Shown here piece by piece: positions 15,137-19,999 of a stretch of 19,999 nucleotides of DNA. The translations under genes were made by a program, and so were the position numbers. Below the pieces are notes generated by a model. The model was not told the origin of the DNA, ran no database searches, and saw only the letters and a program-made list of their open reading frames with translations. How positions within the stretch are numbered: position 1 is the first letter of the stretch; each line of letters opens with the position of its first letter. The stretch comes from Clostridium sp. CAG:594 (GTDB taxonomy: Bacteria > Bacillota_I > Bacilli_A > RF39 > UBA660), in the NCBI GenBank assembly GCA_000434835.1, contig FR881466.1, forward strand, positions 14,571 to 34,569, written 5' to 3'.

Positions 15137-15208
15137 ACACATTATAAAGCAAACATAATAAGCAATATTACTTTAAGTTCATATTATACTTTGAAAGGAG
15201 AAAAAAAT

Positions 15209-15544
15209 ATGAATAATGAATGTTATGAAGGTAATATTTTAAATGCTGCCTTATTAGAAATGAAAAAAAATAAATGTTGCTGTTGTCCAAGATATATTAT
15301 AGGTCCTACTGGACCTACCGGTCCTTCAGGTGGAGCTACTGGTCCTACTGGAGCAACTGGACCTACCGGACCTACTGGTCCTACCGGTCCTGCTGGTACA
15401 AACGGAGAAACACCAACACTAACAATAGGCACAGTAAATACAGGAGCTCCTGGATCTCAAGCTTCTGCAACTATTACTGGTGCTGCACCTAACTACACAT
15501 TGAATTTAACCATTCCTCAAGGTCCTACTGGTCCACAAGCTTAA
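15209..15544 (+). CDS. Short collagen-like (Gly-X-Y repeat) protein with Cys cluster
   Basis: 111 residues from ATG 15209, with RBS AAAGGAG 8 nt upstream; an in-frame TTG at 15191 overlaps the RBS and is rejected. Layout: an N-terminal 31 residues with KNKCCCCPRYII, then about 11 Gly-X-Y triplets (32-68), mostly GPT, with one extra Gly breaking register after GPS. A C-terminal block TPTLTIGTVNTGAPGSQASA...LNLTIPQ follows and ends in GPTGPQA. That C-terminal block is the unit found between collagen tracts of Clostridium/Bacillus exosporium and phage collagen-like proteins. There is no signal peptide. The four Cys in a row could cross-link trimers or bind metal. A spore-coat, surface or phage-tail role is inferred. 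It is unusually short for the family. A strong terminator follows. Confidence 0.88.
   Translation: MNNECYEGNILNAALLEMKKNKCCCCPRYIIGPTGPTGPSGGATGPTGATGPTGPTGPTGPAGTNGETPTLTIGTVNTGAPGSQASATITGAAPNYTLNLTIPQGPTGPQA
15302..15412 (+). repeat. Coding Gly-X-Y (GPT) repeat tract
   Basis: About eleven 9-bp units of the form GGT CCT ACT, with mixed third bases (ACT/ACC, GGA/GGT). The array is therefore not a perfect DNA repeat and is less prone to slippage. The register shifts by one codon after the third triplet. Confidence 0.8.
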
Positions 15545-15553
15545 AAATACAAA

Positions 15554-15592
15554 AAAACTAAGCAAATATAAAAGTTAATTGCTTAGTTTTTT
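15554..15592. terminator. Bidirectional terminator between collagen-like gene and tag
   Basis: AAAACTAAGCAA and TTGCTTAGTTTT form a 12-bp perfect stem with a 13-nt loop and U runs on both strands. The TAA stop of the minus-strand glycosylase gene lies in the loop. Confidence 0.88.
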
Positions 15593-16123
15593 ATATTTAT
15601 AACAATCTTTTTCATGGGAGTTTATAATTCCTATTGCCTGTAAATAAGAATAAATAATTACGCTTCCTATAAATTTCATTCCACGAGACTTTAAATCACT
15701 TGAAATAGTATCAGATAATTCAGAAGTTGTTTTATCATTTTCATATATTACTTTATCATTTGTAAAAGTCTTTAAATAATTATGAAATGAACCATATTCA
15801 TTTTTTATATTATTAAATATTTTAGCATTATTTATACTAGCTTCTATTTTACGTTTATTCCTGATTATATTTTTATTATTCATAAGTTCATTTATCTTAT
15901 TTTCATCATATAAAGAAACTTTATTAACATCAAAATTATCATATGCTTCTTTAAAATACTCTCTTTTATTTAATACACATTCAAAAGATAAACCTGCTTG
16001 AAATAATTCTAATATAAGCATTTCAAATAAATAAGCATCATCAAGATTTAAAACTCCCCACTCTTTATCATGATAATTAACATAAATTTCATTATTTAAA
16101 TTACACCATGTGCATCTTTTCAT
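15575..16123 (-). CDS. tag: DNA-3-methyladenine glycosylase I
   Basis: A 182-residue (family about 187) base-excision enzyme that removes 3-methyladenine from alkylated DNA. It starts RCTWCN and has YHDKEWG (17-23), the block LILELFQAGLSFE (36-48) with the conserved Glu39-type acidic residue, and near the C-terminus RGMKFIGSVIIYSYLQAIGIIN-type helices. The family's structural zinc ligands are all present: Cys4, His18, His170 and Cys174. The usual Trp of the GLSW motif is Phe47, a conservative change next to the base pocket. The ATG at 16123 has a GGAG RBS. It is the last gene of a three-gene run (flavodoxin, lipoprotein, tag). Confidence 0.95.
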   Translation of the reverse strand: MKRCTWCNLNNEIYVNYHDKEWGVLNLDDAYLFEMLILELFQAGLSFECVLNKREYFKEAYDNFDVNKVSLYDENKINELMNNKNIIRNKRKIEASINNAKIFNNIKNEYGSFHNYLKTFTNDKVIYENDKTTSELSDTISSDLKSRGMKFIGSVIIYSYLQAIGIINSHEKDCYKYKKLSN

Positions 16124-16176
16124 AATTTATTACTCCAAAATTAATATTAAATTTACTTTTTAACTAGTTTGCATCT

Positions 16177-16635
16177 TTATTTAATAGTAAATTCAGTAGA
16201 TACATAAAAACTATCAAATAATCCATCTTCTTTTTCTTTATCAATTTTCTTTATAACTCTATAGGTCCCAGATGGTAATTTTCCGTATCCATCTTCAAAG
16301 TTAAGTTCAAATTCATTTTTTTCTTTAGATTCAAGAATAAATAATTGTAAAGTAAAGTTTAATTCGGCATTTATTTTATGCCATTCATCGTTTTTTTTAA
16401 TCTCTATTTCGTAAGGACTTCCATATTGAATCTTTCTATCACTATTATTAGTTAAAATTAAAGTTACACTTTTATTTGTTAATGTTCCATCTTTAATAGT
16501 CATTATAACATCATTTTTTAAAGCCTTAATATCAGACTTATTTCCTATATCAAGTTTATTTTTTGTTTTTACACAACCTGTCATTGTTAAAATTAAAACT
16601 CCACATAATAAAATAACAAATACCATCTTTTTCAT
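16177..16635 (-). CDS. Lipoprotein with bacterial Ig-like domain
   Basis: 152 residues. The signal peptide MKKMVFVILLCGVLILTMTGC ends in a lipobox (M-T-G-C, lipidated Cys21), so the mature protein is anchored to the outer face of the membrane. The rest resembles the Big_14-type immunoglobulin-like domain often found in Firmicute lipoproteins: a central VTLILTNNS, then YGSPYEIEIKKNDEWHKI and the C-terminal LPSGTYRVIKKID with a final beta strand EFTIK. The ATG has RBS AAAAGGAG. It starts 19 nt after the flavodoxin stop and ends 53 nt before tag, so all three are probably cotranscribed. The ligand or role is unknown. Confidence 0.85.
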   Translation of the reverse strand: MKKMVFVILLCGVLILTMTGCVKTKNKLDIGNKSDIKALKNDVIMTIKDGTLTNKSVTLILTNNSDRKIQYGSPYEIEIKKNDEWHKINAELNFTLQLFILESKEKNEFELNFEDGYGKLPSGTYRVIKKIDKEKEDGLFDSFYVSTEFTIK

Positions 16636-16654
16636 AATAAATTCTCCTTTTATT

Positions 16655-17170
16655 TTAACTATAAATACTTTTTATAATTTTTTCTAATTTTTTTAAATCT
16701 TTTTCATTTGGGTGTGATAAAGCTTTATCAAAGTTTGTAATTAAGTTATCTACGTTTATTGATAAGTTGTTTTGTTGCTTCATCTTTTCATACCTTGCTC
16801 TAACTGACAAAGGCATTTTACCTTGGCACATAAAAGTTCCTATTATTATATTGCTACTATCAATGTTTCTTTTTACATTATTTATAATATTTTTAAAGTA
16901 TTTTTCACTTTCACCATATCCCGCTGTTCCAAATAAAAATATTTTTTTGTTTTTTAATTGCTTTAAAAATTCTATTGTTAAAGAATCAGCATCTCCTTTT
17001 TCTGTCCAAAATCCGATATAAATCACATCACTTAATTCATAATCAATTTTATCTGCTGCACAATAATAATCACACTCATTTCGAGGTAAAATTTTATAAA
17101 TTGTTTCTGCAAGTTTTTTTGTGTTTCCTGTTTTACTACTATAAATTATTGAATATCTTTCATCTTTCAT
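16655..17170 (-). CDS. Flavodoxin-like protein (Flavodoxin_3 type)
   Basis: 171 residues with a flavodoxin fold: FMN phosphate loop SSKTGNTKKLAE (11-22), an aromatic-flanked YIGFWTEKGDAD stretch (about 51-62), and FLFGTAGYGES (about 78-88) for the second flavin loop. The C-terminus is helical. It should be a small cytosolic electron carrier or flavin-dependent reductase partner. The overall sequence pattern recalls the flavodoxins associated with gut bilirubin reduction (BilS), but no BilR-type reductase gene lies nearby, so I do not assign that role. The RBS AAGGTGAT is 9 nt from the ATG. No clear promoter is visible; upstream lies the decayed gene at 17213-17644. It leads the flavodoxin-lipoprotein-tag run. 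Confidence 0.85.
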   Translation of the reverse strand: MKDERYSIIYSSKTGNTKKLAETIYKILPRNECDYYCAADKIDYELSDVIYIGFWTEKGDADSLTIEFLKQLKNKKIFLFGTAGYGESEKYFKNIINNVKRNIDSSNIIIGTFMCQGKMPLSVRARYEKMKQQNNLSINVDNLITNFDKALSHPNEKDLKKLEKIIKSIYS

Positions 17171-17212
17171 AATACATAATCACCTTTTCAATTTTTTTCT
17201 ATGTTCAATTAA

Positions 17213-17644
17213 TCACATTAAATCATTAATATTAATTTCTGCCCATGTCACTAAAAATGAAGCCCTTTCTTTTAAAATATCTATTTTCTTGATTGATAAA
17301 TCATCATAATCCAAATCGGGAGAATAATATAAAAAATCCACCATTAATTCTTTGTACGCTTGAATATATTGCTCATATTTTTCGTTTCATCCCTTATCTG
17401 GATAATTAACAACGCATCTTTTATATCCACAAATTTACCTATAATTGGGTTTGAATTCTAGTTTTTTTATATTTTTTTTAATCTTGTTTGGTTCTTTAAT
17501 AAATTCACTTAATTTTACTATATATTCATTATACATTTTTATTAATAAATCATTTGTTATATCTTTATCAGTTTTATTATACATATTACTTTTTGGTTCC
17601 CAATTAATATAATAATCATAACTCAATTTTTCTCTGATTAACAT
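17213..17644 (-). pseudogene. Decayed gene of unknown function with two in-frame stops
   Basis: One minus-strand frame reads from ATG 17644 (RBS GAAGGTGGTGA) to a TGA at 17215-17213, interrupted only by TAA at 17437-17435 and TGA at 17389-17387. The first segment has about 69 codons and contains YDYYINWEPKSN and SEFIKEPNKIKKN. The second has 15 codons. The last has 57 codons and includes NEKYEQYIQAYKELMVDFL and LKERASFLVTWAEIN. All segments look like real protein, and the inner TGA sits where Trp would fit (DKG-x-NEKYEQ). An acquired or formerly functional cytosolic protein of about 143 residues has probably been lost. I do not recognise the family. Frames were checked by codon count. Sequencing errors are an alternative for each stop, but two independent ones are less likely. 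Confidence 0.6.
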
Positions 17645-17705
17645 TATCAATTTCACCACCTTCCTCAACTACCGCACCACCTAGTAAATTATCATTACAT
17701 ATATT
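17616..17705 (-). pseudogene. Orphan C-terminal reading frame (gene remnant)
   Basis: A 29-codon minus-strand stretch, open from just after a TAA (17708-17706) to TGA (17618-17616), has protein-like content (LLGGAVVEEGGEIDNVNQR) but no start codon or RBS. It overlaps the start of the decayed gene by 29 nt, as operon partners often do. It looks like the tail of a deleted upstream gene, with the break near 17706. Confidence 0.35.
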
Positions 17706-17786
17706 TTAACAAATTTATAACGAAAAGTCATTAAAGCGTAAATTATTTTAGCTATGCCACAATTATTAACATAGGAGGATAGGTAA

Positions 17787-18342
17787 ATGGAAAGAAATAA
17801 AAAGACAAAGGTAATAGCTTCCTTTAATTATTGGAGTTATTGATTTATCTATTGGTTTTGCAGCATTTTCTAGTATTTTAAACGTTCAATCTAGTGCAAA
17901 TGTAAAACCATATAATAGTACTATGAATGTTATTTTTTCAAATGATCAAGATAAAGCAGAAGTTGCTGAAATTACCCCAACTGTTACACCAAATAGCCTT
18001 GTTGCAACAAATGGTATAATTGATAATAGTAACAATCCAACTATTTCAAATTTAAGTACAACCTTTACTGAACCTGGTCAAACAGCTGTGTATAAATTTT
18101 ATGCATATAATGCTGGTGAATTAGTTCAAAAAGCTTGTGAAAAGATTTCTGTTAAAGTAAAAGTAGGAAATGAATTAGAAACATCAACTGGTAAAGCTTC
18201 TATAACTGGTCATTCTTTAGCTAAAGAAAATGGCGAAGCAGTAGTTGTTACTCTAGAATATGAAGCTGGTGCAAATAGAGCAGATGGTAACTTTAACGTT
18301 GCATTTGGTAATATTACTTTAAATTACAGTTCTGCTGATTAA
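17787..18342 (+). CDS. Secreted TasA/camelysin-like protein, signal peptide frameshifted
   Basis: The natural gene runs from ATG 17787 (RBS AGGAGGATAGG) to TAA 18342, but one surplus T in the TTT at 17823-17825 shifts the frame. The ATG frame gives MERNKKTKVIAS and stops at 17843 (TGA). The other frame resumes with LIIGVIDLSIGFAAFSSILN and runs to the end. Joined, the N-terminus is a SipW-type signal peptide (basic start, hydrophobic core, G-F-A-A-F-S), as in TasA and camelysin. The mature part of about 150 residues is Thr-, Asn- and Val-rich, predicted beta-sandwich, and lacks Cys. The only in-frame ATG of the long frame is at 17923, past the signal, so the protein as assembled would not be exported. 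It is either a sequencing indel or a true loss or phase switch. A surface or matrix fibre role is inferred. Confidence 0.7.
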
Positions 18343-18482
18343 GAAATGATAATGGTAATATAATCATTATTTATAAGGTGGGATATAAAAATGGAGAATT
18401 AGATAATCATCTTTATATTGTTGAGAATACTAACTTTTCAAAAAAGGATAATTCTAAGTTTGATATAAACCCCGTTTCTTAA
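18339..18482 (+). other. Startless 47-codon open frame, possible gene remnant
   Basis: Between the surface-protein gene and its terminator an open frame has protein-like content (IIIIYKVGYKNGELDNHLYI, then VENTNFSKKDN). There is no ATG; the only GTG (18378) has no RBS. It ends with TAA inside the terminator loop. It could be the tail of a lost gene or just 3' UTR. The rest of the 18343-18590 gap holds the terminator and an A+T-rich leader with no clear promoter. Confidence 0.25.
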
Positions 18483-18505
18483 ACATAGAAACGAGGTTTT
18501 ATTTT
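18468..18505 (+). terminator. Intrinsic terminator downstream of the surface-protein gene
   Basis: AACCCCGTTTCT pairs with AGAAACGAGGTT (12 bp with one C-A mismatch) around a 7-nt loop, followed by TTTTATTTT. Confidence 0.8.
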
Positions 18506-18590
18506 GAAAAAATTAAGTTAATAAGATAAAAAAACATTCATAAATAATTTTTTTTCATAAATTAATATAGATAGAAGAAAGGATATTTTT

Positions 18591-19682
18591 ATGAAAAAGA
18601 AAAAAATATATGTTTATGCAATAAGTAAAAATGAAGAAAAATTTGCTAAAAGATGGTATGAGTCCGTTAAGAGTGCTGACGGCATATACGTTTTAGATAC
18701 TGGTTCAACTGATAATACTGTTAAAATATTAAAAGAATTAGGAGCTAAAGTAACTACTAAAGAAATAAAACCTTGGAGGTTTGATGTTGCAAGAAATGAA
18801 TCTTTAAAGCTAGTACCACTTGATGCTGATATATGTGTATGTATAGATATTGATGAAGTAATAAGTCCTAATTGGAGAGAAAAACTAGAAGAAATATTAA
18901 AAAATGAAAAAGTAAATCACGTAAGATATATTTATAACTGGAGTCATGATGAAAATAAGAATCCTAAGGTAAGTTTTTACTATGAAAAAATACATGCAAG
19001 AAAAAATTTTAAATGGGCAAATCCAGTTCACGAAGTTTTAAAATATACTGGAAGCAATGAAGTTTGGGCTACTACAAATGACATAATAGTTGATCATTAT
19101 CCAGATAGTTCTAAATCAAGAAGTAGTTATCTTCCTTTATTAGAATTATCTGTAAAAGAAGATCCTTATAATGATAGAAACGTTCATTATTTAGGAAGAG
19201 AATATATGTATTATGGAAAATTAAATGAAGCAATAGATACACTTATTTATCATCTTTCTCTAAAGTCCGCAACATGGAAAGATGAAAGAGCAGCTTCTAT
19301 GCGTTTTATAGCAAGATGCTACAAATATTTAAAAAGATATGAAGAAGCTAAAATGTGGCTTAATAAGGCAATTAATGAAGCTCCTTATTTAAGAGATGCA
19401 TATGTTGAAATGGCATTTTTAGAGTATGAGCTTAATAACTTTAGTGCTGTTAAAAAATATTGCCTTTTGGCACTAAATATTAAGACTCATGAAAAAACAT
19501 ACATAAATGAACCCTTTAGTTTTGATTACACAATATATGACTTACTTTCTATAAGTACGTTTTACTTAGGAGAAATAGACGAATCTTTAAAATGGGTTGA
19601 TATAGCAATAAAGATGGAACCTAATAATAAAAGATTACTAAACAATAAGAAGCTTATTTTAAGAAGCAAAAAAGAATTCTAA
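18591..19682 (+). CDS. Family 2 glycosyltransferase with C-terminal TPR repeats
   Basis: 363 residues. The GT-A domain (about 1-200) shows the GT2 start ISKNEEKFAKRWYES, the nucleotide-sugar loop VLDTGSTDNTV (34-44), an FDVARNES motif (64-71) and the metal-binding CIDIDEV (D-x-D at 86-88). HARKNFKWANPVHEVL (about 135-150) follows, as in SunS/TPR-type glycosyltransferases. From about residue 200 to the end, helical TPR-like repeats occur (A-I-D-T-L..., RYEEAKMWLNKAI-EAP, AFLEYELNNFSAV, FYLGEIDESLKW-AI-MEPNN). Such fusions glycosylate peptides, proteins or envelope glycans in the cytosol. The RBS is AGAAAGGAT. Its position next to a surface-protein gene makes a surface-protein substrate conceivable but unproven, and a terminator separates them. 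The acceptor and donor sugar are unknown. Confidence 0.92.
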   Translation: MKKKKIYVYAISKNEEKFAKRWYESVKSADGIYVLDTGSTDNTVKILKELGAKVTTKEIKPWRFDVARNESLKLVPLDADICVCIDIDEVISPNWREKLEEILKNEKVNHVRYIYNWSHDENKNPKVSFYYEKIHARKNFKWANPVHEVLKYTGSNEVWATTNDIIVDHYPDSSKSRSSYLPLLELSVKEDPYNDRNVHYLGREYMYYGKLNEAIDTLIYHLSLKSATWKDERAASMRFIARCYKYLKRYEEAKMWLNKAINEAPYLRDAYVEMAFLEYELNNFSAVKKYCLLALNIKTHEKTYINEPFSFDYTIYDLLSISTFYLGEIDESLKWVDIAIKMEPNNKRLLNNKKLILRSKKEF

Positions 19683-19700
19683 AATAGTTAGAATTCTTTT
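19670..19700. terminator. Bidirectional terminator between glycosyltransferase and FMN reductase genes
   Basis: AAAAGAATTCTAA and TTAGAATTCTTTT form a 13-bp perfect stem with a 5-nt loop. Both neighbouring stop codons lie in or at the stem (TAA 19680-19682 on plus; the minus-strand stop at 19699). Confidence 0.85.
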
Positions 19701-19999
19701 ATCTTATAAAGTTAGTTTTAATTTTTTCTTCCAAAAGAGGCATATCTATGTTGTTTTTCTTACCGTTTTCTATTAACTTTAACACCCAAGACATATTGTT
19801 TCCTAAAATACGCATTGTTTGAAGTCCCTCTAAATCTTTTTCACACTCTTCTTTATTATTACCATGTACTTGATTCCAATAATTACTTCCAACAACTATC
19901 ATGTTAGACATTAGAAAGTATTTATTTAAATCATCAAAAGAACTTACGCACCCACCTCTTCTTGCTGATACAACCGCTGCTGCTGGCTTATACTTAAAG
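19699..19999 (-). CDS. NADPH-dependent FMN reductase / flavodoxin-family protein (3' part)
   Basis: The last about 100 residues of a gene that enters from the right edge. An ATG at 19911 gives only 70 residues, but the same frame continues open upstream with strong family sequence (KPAAAVVSARRGGCVSSFDD, then LNKYFLMSN and VVGSNYWNQVHG), so that ATG is internal. The block P-A-A-A-V-V-S-A-R-R-G-G followed by L-N-K-Y-F and S-x-Y-W-N-x-V-H-G, and the helix EKDLEGLQTMRILGNNMSWVLK, are typical of NADPH-dependent FMN reductase-like flavoproteins. These reduce quinones, azo or nitro compounds, or supply reduced flavin. The FMN-phosphate loop lies outside the window. It ends in the shared terminator. 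Family likely, substrate unknown. Confidence 0.85.
   Translation of the reverse strand, partial: FKYKPAAAVVSARRGGCVSSFDDLNKYFLMSNMIVVGSNYWNQVHGNNKEECEKDLEGLQTMRILGNNMSWVLKLIENGKKNNIDMPLLEEKIKTNFIR

Noticed and set aside
15302..15412. Short repeats resembling a CRISPR or minisatellite
   Set aside because: The units are 9 bp, in frame, with synonymous variation, and encode collagen triplets; there are no spacers.
15223..15432. Minus-strand ORF with GPVGPVGP repeats, and a plus-strand shifted ORF at 15274
   Set aside because: Both are mirror or shifted readings of the Gly-Pro-Thr coding repeat, without RBS.
16655..17170. BilS of the bilirubin-reductase system
   Set aside because: The fold and style are similar, but there is no BilR-type reductase gene in the window, so the specific name is not supported.
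6042..17745. Shared 12-mer TAAAGCGTAAAT near 6042 and 17733
   Set aside because: It occurs upstream of unrelated genes on different strands and positions; two copies of a 12-mer in A+T-rich DNA are weak evidence.
17820..17830. Programmed ribosomal frameshift in the surface-protein gene
   Set aside because: TCC TTT AAT is not a known slippery site, there is no stimulating hairpin or internal SD, and the shift falls within a signal peptide where a regulated product makes little sense.

Overview
The window is about 20 kb of very A+T-rich bacterial DNA. It fits a low-GC Firmicute or Mollicute-like gut lineage (Bacilli, Erysipelotrichia or RF39 type); this placement is an inference. The supporting signs are strong AAGGAGG/AGGTGAT-type ribosome binding sites, sigma-A-like promoters (several with TGn extended -10 boxes), a CIRCE heat-shock operator, a lipobox lipoprotein, U-tailed intrinsic terminators, and a short collagen-like (Gly-Pro-Thr) protein. 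TGA acts as a stop, for example in the ATGA overlap of the thrE-like pair, and every intact gene reads with the standard bacterial code. No rRNA, tRNA, IS element or CRISPR array was seen.

Left part (1-7968, nearly all minus strand): the 5' end of an XRE repressor, phosphoketolase, a membrane histidine-kinase-like hybrid protein whose two phosphorylation sites are both substituted, a PlsC-type acyltransferase, a CIRCE-controlled Hsp20, and an ABC exporter. The exporter lies behind a 20-codon leader ORF and an attenuator-like set of alternative hairpins. A sirtuin is divergent from the exporter on the plus strand.

Middle (8907-15080, minus): a four-TM protein of unknown function; a two-gene threonine/serine exporter-like pair with its own promoter, structured leader RNA and terminator; a Lys-rich membrane-anchored protein downstream of phosphoglycerate mutase gpmI (TTG start); an ArsP_2-type heavy-metal/manganese exporter; and a membrane-anchored helical protein. 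Several of these genes end inside a terminator hairpin.

Right part (15209-19999): a collagen-like protein (plus); a flavodoxin / Ig-like lipoprotein / tag glycosylase operon (minus); a decayed stretch (17213-17705) with two in-frame stops and an orphan C-terminal reading frame; a secreted TasA/camelysin-like protein whose signal peptide is put out of frame by one extra base; a GT2-TPR glycosyltransferase (plus); and the 3' part of an NADPH-dependent FMN reductase-like gene (minus) that leaves the window. The zone from 17.2 to 18.5 kb looks like the most recently rearranged part.

The main points for follow-up are the pseudo-kinase/pseudo-receiver hybrid, the exporter attenuator, the structured thrE leader, and the broken surface-protein locus. 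I did not find a clearly new multi-gene defence or biosynthetic system.
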